Positions 44,432-54,400 of a stretch of 64,000 nt of DNA are shown here, one piece after another. Below the pieces are notes generated by a model. That model did no database searches. It saw only the letters and a program-made list of their open reading frames with translations, and was not told the origin of the DNA. The position numbers and the translations under genes are program-made. This stretch comes from Abiotrophia defectiva ATCC 49176. GTDB lineage: Bacteria; Bacillota; Bacilli; Lactobacillales; Aerococcaceae. The stretch is taken from positions 890,005-954,004 of the forward strand of contig NZ_KI535340.1 in the NCBI RefSeq assembly GCF_000160075.2. The letters run 5' to 3'. How positions within the stretch are numbered: position 1 is the stretch's first letter; the number at the start of each line of letters is the position of its first letter.

Positions 44432-44579
44432 TTGATAATGCCTCCTTAAATAATTTTGAGACGGTCCTGGACCGTCAACGTTCCTATTGTACCACAAAGG
44501 GAGCGCCTTGTTGACACTTTTTTATGAAAAAGTTCATTTTTGCAAACCAGCTCAAATCCGCCTTCCTAGCCAAGAAAAA

Positions 44580-44620
44580 AACGCTCAAGACTAGCCCTTA
44601 AGAGGGCTGACTTGAGCGTT
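44580..44620 (-). terminator. Terminator of the clpC-side operon after tadA
   Basis: AACGCTCAAG pairs with CTTGAGCGTT and an inner AGCCCT with AGGGCT; a run of seven T follows on the minus strand. It lies 15 bases past the tadA stop. Confidence 0.9.
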
Positions 44621-44634
44621 GATTTTTGTATTAA

Positions 44635-46054
<1,420 letters not shown>

Positions 46055-46080
46055 GGGCTAGCTCCTGTCTTGAAATTTTC

Positions 46081-48591
46081 TTAGGCTTTGGCTTTGGGCT
46101 TAGCTTTGGCCTTGCTTGAGCCAGCCTCATGGTCCTTAGCGGCAATGTTGATCTTACCGGACCGGCCACCGATCGTGACCGAGTCCCCGGTGACAATGCT
46201 GCCGCTAAGCAGCAACTCACTGAGTTGGTCCTCAATTTGTTTTTGAATCGCACGGCGAATTGGACGCGCCCCGTATTCTGGGTCGAAGCCGGCTTCGGCA
46301 ATAATGTCCACCGCTGTGTCGGTCACCCGAGCCTTGATGGCCAGTTCGCCTAGGCGCTTGATAATATCCTTAGTATGGAGCTTAACGATTTGGCGAATTT
46401 CTTCCTTAGTTAAGGAGTGGAAGACCACCGTTTCGTCAATCCGGTTGAGTAATTCTGGGCGGAAAGAACGCTTGAGCTCTTCACGAATACGTTTTTCCAT
46501 GGCCAGGTGGTCAGCGGTAAACTGCTTAGCCCCAAAACCGACGGATTTCTCATCCCGCAGGGCGGTGGCCCCTAGGTTAGAGGTCATGATAATGATGGTG
46601 TTGCGGAAATCGACTTGGCGACCCTTGGAGTCCGTCAAATGCCCGTCGTCAAAGACTTGGAGCAGGATGTTGAAGACATCTGGGTGGGCCTTCTCGATTT
46701 CGTCCAGGAGAATGACAGAGTAAGGTTTTTGGCGAACCTTCTCGGTCAACTGGCCGCTTTCTTCATGGCCGACATAACCTGGAGGCGAACCAATCAGGCG
46801 AGACACGGTGTGTTTCTCCATGTACTCGGACATGTCGACCCGAATCATATTGTCTTGCGAGCCAAACATAGCTTGGGCCAAGGCCTTGGCCAATTCGGTC
46901 TTACCGACCCCAGTTGGTCCCAAGAAGAGGAAGGAACCAATTGGACGGCCTGGCGCCTTGAGGCCAGAACGAGCCCGGCGAATAGCGCGTGACACGGCGG
47001 ACACGGCTTCTTCCTGGCCGATGACCCGTTGGTGAAGCTCCCGCTCTAGGTTAACTAGGCGTTGGCTTTCCTTCATGGCCATTTGGGTCACGGGGATGCC
47101 GGTTGACAGGGCCACCACTTGGGCCACTTGCTCTTCATCCACGACTAAATGCGCTGGCTGGCCGGCCTGAGCTTGGGCTTTCTTGCGGGCCCGGGCTAGA
47201 CGTTTTTCCAGTTTTTGTTCGGCTTCACGGAGGCTGGCTGCCTCAGGGAACTTGCGGGCTAGCACGGCTTCTTCCTTATCAGCCTGCAACTTGGCCATTT
47301 CCTTCTCTAGGGCGAAAAGGGGATCGTGAGAGACAGCTTCTTCAATCCGCACCTTAGCGGCCGCTTCATCGATTAAGTCGATGGCCTTATCAGGCAAGGA
47401 GCGTGATGTAATGTAGCGGACACTGAGTTTGACCGCCGCTTCAATGGCTTGATCGGTAATGGTCACGGCGTGGTGAACTTCATATTGGGTCTTGAGCCCT
47501 TGCAGAATCTGGATGGTTTCTTCAGGCGTTGGCTCGTCCACTTGCACCTTGGAGAAACGACGTTCCAAGGCCGCGTCTTTTTCAATGTATTTCTGATATT
47601 CACTCAGGGTTGTTGCCCCGATGACTTGGATTTCACCCCGCGCCAGGGCTGGCTTAAGGATGTTGGCTGCATCAATAGCCCCTTCAGAGCCGCCGGCCCC
47701 AATCAAGGTATGGAGCTCATCAATGAAGAGAATGACTTGGCCGTCAGCCATGACTTCTTCCACAATGCGCTTCATGCGCTCTTCGAACTCACCCCGGTAC
47801 TTGGTCCCAGCCACCAGGCTCCCCATATCCAGCATCATAAGGCGTTTCTTGGCAATATCGGCTGGCACGTCGCCTGATACGATGTGTTGGGCTAGGCCTT
47901 CTGCTAAGGCAGTCTTACCTACCCCAGGGTCCCCAACTAGGACAGGGTTATTCTTCTTACGACGGCTGATGATTTGCAGCATGCGTTGAACTTCCTTCTC
48001 GCGGCCCACCACTGGATCCATCTGGCCTTGCTTGGCCATTTGGGTCAGGTTGCGGGCAAAGGAATCCAAGGTTGGTGTCTTACTTGGCGCAGTCTCGCTG
48101 GCCTTCTGGGTCCGCGCTTGAGGCTTGCTTTGGCCCATTGGCATCTTATCAATGCCGATGGCTTGGTAGACGGCCTTCTTAAGGGCATCCAAGTCCACGT
48201 CTAGGTTGCGTAAGATTAAGGTCGCCAGGATTTCTTGTGGCAGCATGGCTAATAAGAGATGCTCGGTCCCAATTTGGCGTGCACCCAAGCGCTTAGCTGT
48301 ATTGGAGGCATCCATGATATTTTTCTTGGCGCGTGGCGAATAAGGTAGGGTGACTTCCCCCCGCGGCATAGGTGCTTCTACATCGCCGTGGATGGCCCGT
48401 AACTCGTTCAGAATCAGTTCCGGGGTCACGCCAAATTCACGGAGAATGACGCCGGCAATCCCACGTTCTTCGCGGGCTAGACCAATCAAGATATGCTCGG
48501 TACCAATGGCAGAATGGCGCAATTGGTAGGTGGCCTCAGCCGCCATGATCATGACTTGATGGGCACTTTCGGTAAATAGTTCTTCAAACAT
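46081..48591 (-). CDS. clpC: ATP-dependent Clp protease ATPase subunit ClpC
   Basis: The 836-residue AAA+ unfoldase works with ClpP and adaptor proteins in protein quality control. It has the double ClpN domain (FTESAHQVMIMAAEA...IGTEHILIGLARE), AAA-1 with GDPGVGKTALAEGLA, a UVR-like middle segment (about 420-455), and AAA-2 with GPTGVGKTELAKALA, VGHEESGQL and arginine-finger region. ATG 48591 has AAAAGGAG upstream; an in-frame upstream ATG lies inside ctsR. CtsR, encoded just before, controls it. A Lys/Ala-rich tail ends the protein. Confidence 0.97.
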   Translation of the reverse strand: MFEELFTESAHQVMIMAAEATYQLRHSAIGTEHILIGLAREERGIAGVILREFGVTPELILNELRAIHGDVEAPMPRGEVTLPYSPRAKKNIMDASNTAKRLGARQIGTEHLLLAMLPQEILATLILRNLDVDLDALKKAVYQAIGIDKMPMGQSKPQARTQKASETAPSKTPTLDSFARNLTQMAKQGQMDPVVGREKEVQRMLQIISRRKKNNPVLVGDPGVGKTALAEGLAQHIVSGDVPADIAKKRLMMLDMGSLVAGTKYRGEFEERMKRIVEEVMADGQVILFIDELHTLIGAGGSEGAIDAANILKPALARGEIQVIGATTLSEYQKYIEKDAALERRFSKVQVDEPTPEETIQILQGLKTQYEVHHAVTITDQAIEAAVKLSVRYITSRSLPDKAIDLIDEAAAKVRIEEAVSHDPLFALEKEMAKLQADKEEAVLARKFPEAASLREAEQKLEKRLARARKKAQAQAGQPAHLVVDEEQVAQVVALSTGIPVTQMAMKESQRLVNLERELHQRVIGQEEAVSAVSRAIRRARSGLKAPGRPIGSFLFLGPTGVGKTELAKALAQAMFGSQDNMIRVDMSEYMEKHTVSRLIGSPPGYVGHEESGQLTEKVRQKPYSVILLDEIEKAHPDVFNILLQVFDDGHLTDSKGRQVDFRNTIIIMTSNLGATALRDEKSVGFGAKQFTADHLAMEKRIREELKRSFRPELLNRIDETVVFHSLTKEEIRQIVKLHTKDIIKRLGELAIKARVTDTAVDIIAEAGFDPEYGARPIRRAIQKQIEDQLSELLLSGSIVTGDSVTIGGRSGKINIAAKDHEAGSSKAKAKPKAKA

Positions 48592-48610
48592 CGCGTCTTC
48601 ACTCCTTTTC

Positions 48611-49075
48611 TTAATAGCTGTATTTGAGTTGTTGCAAAAAGGTCTTGAGCAGTTGGGCGCGGGCCGCCTGTTCTTGCTCACTGATTTGATGGAGGACAGA
48701 TTTTTCAATCACGGACAGGATTAAGGTTCCCTCGCGGTTGGTAATCAGGCCCTTGCCAATCAAATTCTCAATCATATGAATGCCGTTGCGTTGGCTAATC
48801 TTATCGCCCACTAATTCAATCAGCTGATCAATCAGGGCTGCCTCGTCGGCCAATTCAATCTTGAGAATGCGGATATAGCCGCCACCCCCTCGCTTACTTT
48901 CGACCAGGTAGCCATGCTCCTGGGTAAAGCGCGTCTTGATGACATAGTTAATTTGTGACGGGACACAGTCGAAGTGCTCCGCGATGTCACTACGTTTGAT
49001 TTCGACATGCTCTTGGTGCTTAAGAAATTCCTTCAAATAGGCCTCAATGATGTCGGTCATATTGCGGCTTGACAT
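48611..49075 (-). CDS. ctsR: Class III heat-shock repressor CtsR
   Basis: The 154-residue repressor starts SSRNMTDIIEAYLKEFLKHQEHVEIKRSDIAEHFDCVPSQINYVIKTRF (winged helix), with the glycine-rich thermosensor wing RGGGGYIRI (about 63-71). It represses clp genes at normal temperature. A CtsR box overlaps its own promoter. It is followed 20 bases later by clpC; mcsA and mcsB are absent, as in many lactobacilli. Confidence 0.97.
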   Translation of the reverse strand: MSSRNMTDIIEAYLKEFLKHQEHVEIKRSDIAEHFDCVPSQINYVIKTRFTQEHGYLVESKRGGGGYIRILKIELADEAALIDQLIELVGDKISQRNGIHMIENLIGKGLITNREGTLILSVIEKSVLHQISEQEQAARAQLLKTFLQQLKYSY

Positions 49076-49090
49076 GTTACCCCTCCTTAC

Positions 49091-49136
49091 ATTGACTTTC
49101 TTTGACTATTGTACACCAAATCAGACCTTTTGCCAA
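49091..49136 (-). promoter_or_regulatory. ctsR-clpC promoter with CtsR operator
   Basis: TTGGCA (49136-49131), 17 bases and TACAAT (49113-49108) form the promoter. Directly after it TAGTCAAAGAAAGTCAAT (49108-49091) is a near-perfect direct-repeat CtsR box (GTCAAA, three bases, GTCAA). This gives autoregulation and heat induction. Confidence 0.88.
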
Positions 49137-49162
49137 CCTAATTGCTTGGCCTAGAGCTAAAG

Positions 49163-49187
49163 AAAAAGGAGCCTGAGGCCCCTTTTT
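49163..49187 (-). terminator. Terminator downstream of the 5'-nucleotidase unit
   Basis: AAAAAGG/CCTTTTT stem with a GGCC/GGCT middle (one mismatch) and T-rich tail on the minus strand. It lies beyond the repeat element that follows the nucleotidase gene. Confidence 0.7.
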
Positions 49188-49369
49188 ATATAAATGATTA
49201 TATATTTGCGTTTTCATAAGTGGCCGGGGCCAAATCCCGGTCTGACAGGCTTTGGCCGCCAAAAGACGAACGTTTCCGGCTAATTTCTGACTTTTCCGGT
49301 CTGAGACTGCCAAAAAGCCAGAATCTTTGCCCTCTCAAACCCTATTTAATAGTGTAACTATTAAATAGG
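49188..49369. repeat. Dispersed intergenic element, copy B (182 bp)
   Basis: The parts are ATATAAATGATTATATATT (49188-49206), the identical 17-base core GCCAAAAGACGAACGTT (49258-49274) and a terminal palindrome with 13-base arms and a GTA loop (49341-49369, arm CCTATTTAATAGT). Spacing matches copy A to within two bases. It starts one base from the nucleotidase stop and ends at a terminator, so it is probably the 3' untranslated region of that mRNA. Confidence 0.75.
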
Positions 49370-49370
49370 C

Positions 49371-50708
49371 TTAAGCCTCTTGGGACAGGTAGGCCACCAA
49401 GGCATCCAGGTCGCTACCCAGCTGCTGATCCAGCAGCTGGTGACGAGCCAAGCCCTCATAACCATCCCGGCCTCGTCCTAAGAAGTCGTTGGTTACCAAC
49501 TGATAAGTGGCCTCAGGGTCCAGGCCTTTGACTGCTTCTTGGACCTCTAAGGGCTGACCTTGACTGTCGATCATACGAGGATAGTGGCCGGATTCTAGCG
49601 CCTCCTTGAGGTCGGCACCCGTCACTTCCAGCACCCAGAGCTGACAGCCAAAGGGCAGAATGGCCAGAGCCTCCTCATAGGTCACCGGCCCCTGATCCAG
49701 ACTTGCGCGGACGCCTCGCCCATTAATGAGGCTAAAGTCCACTTGCCAGCCCTTGGCCCGCGCAGCTGCCGCATAGGCCCGGCAGACCAGTTGGCTGAGA
49801 TTGGTATGGCCCTGGCTCAAGGCCTCCCGACTGCCATCCAGGGCCTGACGACTTTGGCCGATGACCTGGCTAATCCGCGCCTGGGCCTGGCTCTGCCAGA
49901 TTTTGAGTTCCTTAGCCACCGGACGGGCCACCTTGGCATAATGACTTAAATCATGTAGTTGGTAGTGGCCGAGCTGGTGGCTGCCATCCGGATGGAGCCA
50001 GAGACTGAGTTCGCCTAACAGGCGGCCATAGTAGCCAGCCTGTACCACCAAGGTCTGACCGACCAAGGCAGGTTGCTCTGTCACCGTATGGGTATGGCCC
50101 CCGATGATGGCGGCAAAGTCCGGAACTTCTTGGGCCAAAGCCAGGTCCGTCTCATAACCCAGATGGCTTAAGAGGACAAAGTGGCTTGCCCCAGCCTGAC
50201 GGGCCAAGGCCAGATTCCGTTCTAAGGCCAGACGAGGCTCTTCAAAGCCAATCAGCTCCCCTGGCGAAGAATTATCCAGAGTTTCCAGGGTTGTCGCTGC
50301 TAGGACAGCCAGCCGGACACCAGCCGCCAGGTCATAGAGGCGGTAAGGCGCCACTTGTTGCGCCGCCAAATCAGCCAAAGCCGGCTCCCGGCTAAAGTCC
50401 AGGTTACTGGACACAAAGGGCACTCGGGCTTGGGCCATATAGGAGGCCAAAAAGCTAGGTCCCAAATCAAATTCATGGTTGCCAAAAGTGACCGCATCAT
50501 AACCCAACTGGTTCAAGAGGGCAATTTCCGCTTGGCCAGCAAAGAGCTGGAAGTAAGGGCCACCCACAAAGAGGTCCCCAGCCCCCAGCAACAAGCTGGC
50601 TTGATACTGCGCGCGCAGGCCTTTAATCAGATGGGCCCGCTGGCCAAATAAATCCAGGTAGGAATGGGTGTCATTAGTATGGAGAATGCCAAGTTTTACA
50701 GCTTGCAT
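49371..50708 (-). CDS. Cytoplasmic 5'-nucleotidase/metallophosphatase (YunD-like)
   Basis: The 445-residue protein has the calcineurin-like metal-binding motifs LGILHTNDTHSYLD (start), GAGDLFVGGP, TFGNHEFDLGP, LLSHLGYE and GGHTHT. A C-terminal 5'-nucleotidase domain follows (SLINGRGVRASLDQGPVTYEEALAILPFG). No signal peptide or wall anchor is present, unlike UshA or surface ectonucleotidases, so it acts in the cytoplasm. The substrate may be a nucleotide or nucleotide sugar. It follows an RpiR-type regulator gene by 21 bases. Confidence 0.9.
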   Translation of the reverse strand: MQAVKLGILHTNDTHSYLDLFGQRAHLIKGLRAQYQASLLLGAGDLFVGGPYFQLFAGQAEIALLNQLGYDAVTFGNHEFDLGPSFLASYMAQARVPFVSSNLDFSREPALADLAAQQVAPYRLYDLAAGVRLAVLAATTLETLDNSSPGELIGFEEPRLALERNLALARQAGASHFVLLSHLGYETDLALAQEVPDFAAIIGGHTHTVTEQPALVGQTLVVQAGYYGRLLGELSLWLHPDGSHQLGHYQLHDLSHYAKVARPVAKELKIWQSQAQARISQVIGQSRQALDGSREALSQGHTNLSQLVCRAYAAAARAKGWQVDFSLINGRGVRASLDQGPVTYEEALAILPFGCQLWVLEVTGADLKEALESGHYPRMIDSQGQPLEVQEAVKGLDPEATYQLVTNDFLGRGRDGYEGLARHQLLDQQLGSDLDALVAYLSQEA

Positions 50709-50729
50709 GAATCAATCGCTTCTTTCTGC

Positions 50730-51497
50730 CTAGGCCTGCTCTTGTTGGGCGGCCTGGCGTTTGAGTAAGGTCTCGAAGAGGAGGGTTCCGGCCAGGTTGA
50801 GCATGAGCCGGGACCGAATCTTCTTACGCGCCTTGGGCGCATCATAAATCTGAATCAGTTGATCACTGAGTTTAGCCAAAGGATGATGGGTCAGGCTGGT
50901 AATGGCCACAATATGGGTCCCCTTTTGGCGAGCCTTGAGTAGGGTCTCATTAACCGTCTTGTTGGCCCCACCTAGGGAGAAGACTACGATGACATCTTCT
51001 TTGGTCGCAATATCAGGAATGCGTTCAATACTATACTGTTCGAAGAAGTCATTGGCCCAGACATCAATGAGCTTGAGCTTACGGTTAAAGTCGGACATGG
51101 GCATATAGCTAGAGCCAATCCCCACGCAGAAGACCCGACGCGCCGCCAAGACCCGGTCGGCCACCGACTCGAAATCAACCTGGTCTAATAGGGCCATGGT
51201 CCGTTGGAACTCGTCCGTCAATTGGGCCTTCATCAAGTCAAAATGACTGGCCTCCAGATGATGGGACTCCTGATTGGACTCCTTACTACGGCGCAGGTCA
51301 TACTTGAGTTCATTGAAGGTAGCATAACCTAACTTCTTACCTGCCCGTACAATGGTCGAAGCCGACAAATGCAGGGCCGACCCAATAGACTTGAGGGTCT
51401 GGGCCTCGATATTGTCCTGCTTCATAAGATAGTCGATGACTTCCTGTTCATAGACCGATAATTCTTCATAGTGAGCCTTTAGGTTAACGAAAAACAT
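50730..51497 (-). CDS. MurR/RpiR-family transcriptional regulator
   Basis: The 255-residue regulator has an N-terminal HTH (ELSVYEQEVIDYLMKQ...IGSALHLSASTIVRAGKKLGY) and a C-terminal SIS phosphosugar-binding domain (FCVGIGSSYMPMSDFNRKL, DVIVVFSLGGANKTVNETLLKARQKGTHIVAITS). It is divergent from a PTS IICB gene, so it most likely controls that transporter in response to its sugar phosphate. A palindrome in the shared region is a candidate operator. Confidence 0.92.
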   Translation of the reverse strand: MFFVNLKAHYEELSVYEQEVIDYLMKQDNIEAQTLKSIGSALHLSASTIVRAGKKLGYATFNELKYDLRRSKESNQESHHLEASHFDLMKAQLTDEFQRTMALLDQVDFESVADRVLAARRVFCVGIGSSYMPMSDFNRKLKLIDVWANDFFEQYSIERIPDIATKEDVIVVFSLGGANKTVNETLLKARQKGTHIVAITSLTHHPLAKLSDQLIQIYDAPKARKKIRSRLMLNLAGTLLFETLLKRQAAQQEQA

Positions 51498-51566
51498 GTC
51501 ATCCCTCCTGATCCCCTAAGGGTTTACATTTCTATTGTACCACAGCTGGGAGCCACCACAAAATTT

Positions 51567-51584
51567 AGAGGTAATTTTACCTCT
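51567..51584. promoter_or_regulatory. Candidate operator for the RpiR-type regulator
   Basis: AGAGGTAA and TTACCTCT form an 18-base palindrome with a TT centre, in the 189-base space between the divergent regulator and PTS genes. Its place and symmetry fit a dimer-binding site. Assignment to this regulator is inference. Confidence 0.5.
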
Positions 51585-51628
51585 TGGAGTCAATTTTATC
51601 TTCCTTGGGAACTTTTTAGCACATTTAA

Positions 51629-51655
51629 CTAAAGCGTTTGCTTTTTTGCTAGAAT
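51629..51655 (+). promoter_or_regulatory. PTS promoter with overlapping cre-like site
   Basis: TGCTAGAAT (51647-51655) is an extended -10. ACTAAAGCGTTTGCTT (51629-51644) just upstream matches the CcpA cre consensus with two mismatches and covers the -35 position, which would suit either repression or activation by CcpA. Confidence 0.45.
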
Positions 51656-51686
51656 AGACTTATCAAATTATGAAGGAGCGACTACA

Positions 51687-53402
51687 ATGAGTCAAAAAAA
51701 CAAATTTGTTTATGCCTTTGAGCAGTTTGGCCGATCCTTCCTCTTACCTGTTTCGGTCTTGCCAGGGGCCGGGATTATTAAGGGGATTGGGACTGCCTTC
51801 TCTAACTCAGATACCTTGAAGATGTTCCCTGTTCTTCAGAACCAAATCTTCCAATTCATTATGAAATTCTTTATTACTTTAGGGGACACAGCCTTCAACC
51901 ACCTACCTATCATCTTCGCTGTCGGCGTTGCCGTTGGTTTAGCCAAACGCGAAAAAGGTTCTGCTGCCCTATCCGGGGTACTCGGTTTTATCGTCTTACA
52001 CTCCGTCCTCAACTTCCTCCTAGTCCAAAGCCATAGCTTGGTGGACACCAGCAAGTTATCTAGCGCTGAAGCTAAACTAGCCATGGCCAATGCCATGCAG
52101 ACTAAGGTTATGGGGATTCAAACCCTGGACCTCAGCGTCTTCGGTGGGATTATCGTCGGAGTCGTGGTTTTCTTCGTTCACCGTTGGGCGGTTAAGAAAC
52201 AATTACCTGCCCTAATCGGCTTCTTCAGTGGCCCACGTTTCGTACCGATTGTGACCATCGTTGCCATGGCCTTTGTTTCGGTTATCCTCTTCTTCATCTG
52301 GCCACCAATCCAACAAGGGATTTCAGTTATGTCCGTCTTCATCCTCAAATCTGGTCCGCTAGGTACCTTCCTCTATGGGCTAGTTGAACGGGCACTCCTA
52401 CCATTTGGTCTCCACCACGGGCTGAACTGGCCTGTACGTACCACTGAATTAGGTGGGACCTGGACCATCAATGGCGAACGCGTTGTGGGTACCATCAATG
52501 CCTACCTAGCGTCACTTGCGGATCCTAACATTACCTCAATCGACCCATCCATTACCCGTTTCAACGGCGGGAAATTCGTTTACTTCATGTTTGGTTTATC
52601 TGGGGCTGCCTACGCTATGTACAAGACAGCCGATCCTAAGAAACGCAAAGTTGTCGGCTCTCTGCTCTTCGCAGCTGCTGGTACAGCCTTCTTAACCGGG
52701 ATTACCGAACCAATTGAATTTACCTTCCTCTTCGTTGCCCCAATCCTCTATATCGCTCATGCCTTCATGGCTGGGACTGCCTTATTGGTAATGCACCTCT
52801 TAGGTGCTGGGGTGGCAACACCAACCGGTCACGGTTTTATTAACTTAATTATCTACGGCGTACTGCAAGGACCTAAAACCCACTGGTGGTTAGTCTTCAT
52901 CGTCGGTGTACCTTGCTTCATCCTCTACTACTATGTCTTCCGCTTGCTCATCCTTAAATTCAACTTGAAGACACCAGGTCGTGAAGATAGCGATGAAGTC
53001 AAACTTTCAAGCAAGAAAGAAGCACGGGAAAAACTGGGTGTCACCATTAACCAAGTCGGTCAAGACAACAGCAACAATGACTTACACCCTGAAGACCAAG
53101 CCCTGCTAAACTCAGGTACTGCCATGAAGACCATTCCTGACAGTCCCGAAGGCATCTATCAACAAGCCCTAGGCTTGATTGCCGCTCACGGTGGCCCTGA
53201 CAACATTGAAGAAGTCAATGCCTGCATCACCCGCCTGCGGATTAATGTCAAAGACAAAGCCCAAGTAGATAAAGACACTATCGTTCACCAACTAGGTGCC
53301 CTAGGCTTTGCCGAAAACGACATGCAAATGCAATCAATCTATGGAGCCCACGCCAATGTCTTGAAAATGGAGATCCAAGACATCCTCGGCATGGAGGAAT
53401 AA
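51687..53402 (+). CDS. PTS transporter IICB, glucose/maltose family
   Basis: The 571-residue protein has an EIIC domain (about 1-440) with FGRSFLLPVSVLPGAGIIKGIG, HLPIIFAVGVAVGLAKRE, PFGLHHGLNWPV and GITEPIEFTFLFVAP, typical of the glucose-glucoside family. A linker and an EIIB domain follow, with phospho-acceptor Cys513 (EEVNACITRLRI). No IIA domain is present, so it must borrow one. The exact sugar is uncertain (glucose, maltose-like or amino sugar). It is divergent from an RpiR regulator and coupled to a HAD phosphatase. Confidence 0.9.
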   Translation: MSQKNKFVYAFEQFGRSFLLPVSVLPGAGIIKGIGTAFSNSDTLKMFPVLQNQIFQFIMKFFITLGDTAFNHLPIIFAVGVAVGLAKREKGSAALSGVLGFIVLHSVLNFLLVQSHSLVDTSKLSSAEAKLAMANAMQTKVMGIQTLDLSVFGGIIVGVVVFFVHRWAVKKQLPALIGFFSGPRFVPIVTIVAMAFVSVILFFIWPPIQQGISVMSVFILKSGPLGTFLYGLVERALLPFGLHHGLNWPVRTTELGGTWTINGERVVGTINAYLASLADPNITSIDPSITRFNGGKFVYFMFGLSGAAYAMYKTADPKKRKVVGSLLFAAAGTAFLTGITEPIEFTFLFVAPILYIAHAFMAGTALLVMHLLGAGVATPTGHGFINLIIYGVLQGPKTHWWLVFIVGVPCFILYYYVFRLLILKFNLKTPGREDSDEVKLSSKKEAREKLGVTINQVGQDNSNNDLHPEDQALLNSGTAMKTIPDSPEGIYQQALGLIAAHGGPDNIEEVNACITRLRINVKDKAQVDKDTIVHQLGALGFAENDMQMQSIYGAHANVLKMEIQDILGMEE

Positions 53403-53405
53403 GTC

Positions 53406-54164
53406 ATGCGTAACCTCTTTGTGACAGACTTAGATGGTACCTTCGTCAAGGATTCTGTCACGGTCAATGCAGCTGATTTGGCGGCCTACCATACCGCCAA
53501 AGAGCTGGGCGACTTCTCCATCGCCACTGGCCGCTCCCTGGCAGAGATCCAGTACATTGTCCAAGGCAATAATCTCGATGTCACGCATATGATTGGCTTT
53601 AACGGCGCGGTGGTGACGCGCTATGCCCAACTCTTGGCCGAGCATCACTTACCTGAAGACGTCACGCCCAAGCTGCTGGCTTATTTCAAGGAGCAAAAAT
53701 TAATCTTTGATGCCCTAGACGGTCAACGTCGCATTGGTAACTTCGACCACGAGCATAAGCAACGGCTCTGGAATATGCCTTTGATTTGCTTGCCAGACCC
53801 TTATCCAGCCTTAGAAGGCCATCGCCTCTACAAGGTCAATGTCCGCCCAAGTGCTGAGACCGCCGACTTCTACCTAGCTGACTTGCAAGCCAAGTTTCCT
53901 CAACTGGCTACCTATAAATCAGGCTCTACTCGGCTAGAAGTAACGGCTCAAGGGGTCTCCAAGGCCTCCGGCTTAGCCATCATCCGGTCTGACTATGACC
54001 GCCTGGTAGTCTTTGGCGACTCAGGCAATGACAGCGACATGTTCGCAGTGGCTGACATCTCCTATTGTATGGATCATGCTCCAGCTGAAGTTCAAGCCCA
54101 AGCCACTCACGTGGTAGCTAGCTTCGCTGACGCCATGGCCCATTTCCAAACACACTATCTATAA
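53406..54164 (+). CDS. Cof-type HAD sugar phosphatase
   Basis: The 252-residue hydrolase starts LFVTDLDGTFVKDS (HAD motif I, catalytic Asp pair 9/11 region). Motif II (SIATGRSLAEI), motif III near SKASGLAII and motif IV (VVFGDSGNDSDMF) are clear. The Cof cap lies between. It likely dephosphorylates a sugar phosphate formed by the adjacent PTS. The ATG is three bases past the PTS stop, with its GGAGG RBS inside the end of the PTS gene. Confidence 0.9.
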   Translation: MRNLFVTDLDGTFVKDSVTVNAADLAAYHTAKELGDFSIATGRSLAEIQYIVQGNNLDVTHMIGFNGAVVTRYAQLLAEHHLPEDVTPKLLAYFKEQKLIFDALDGQRRIGNFDHEHKQRLWNMPLICLPDPYPALEGHRLYKVNVRPSAETADFYLADLQAKFPQLATYKSGSTRLEVTAQGVSKASGLAIIRSDYDRLVVFGDSGNDSDMFAVADISYCMDHAPAEVQAQATHVVASFADAMAHFQTHYL

Positions 54165-54213
54165 AGCCTCAAGGCCCGCCTCACTTCCTTCACTTCCGCG
54201 GGTATAAGAAAAC

Positions 54214-54248
54214 GGCAGCTAGCCCTTACTGGGCTGGCTGCTTTTTTT
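54214..54248 (+). terminator. Terminator of the PTS-HAD operon
   Basis: GGCAGCTAGCCC pairs with GGGCTGGCTGC (one wobble) and is followed by seven T, about 50 bases after the HAD stop. Confidence 0.9.
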
Positions 54249-54253
54249 CCTCT

Positions 54254-54287
54254 CCCTATCTATCAATCTATCTATTGATAGATAGGG
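54254..54287. repeat. Solo CCCTAT palindrome, copy D
   Basis: Perfect 14-base arms (CCCTATCTATCAAT and complement) surround CTATCT. It shares the end motif with the palindromes at 27.05, 38.2 and 49.3 kb while the inner bases differ in matched fashion. It lies between the convergent terminators of the PTS-HAD and citrate operons. Confidence 0.7.
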
Positions 54288-54363
54288 TCTGAAGCCCCCT
54301 TTTTTACGTGCTGATTTAGTCACAACTTTTCAACTACTCCTCTATTTCCTGGCCCGACCCAAC

Positions 54364-54395
54364 AAAAAAGAGGACGGGAATGACTCCCATCCTCT
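54364..54395 (-). terminator. Terminator of the citrate operon
   Basis: AGAGGATGGGA pairs with TCCCGTCCTCT (one wobble) followed by six T on the minus strand, six bases after the oadA stop. Confidence 0.88.
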
Positions 54396-54400
54396 CTAGC

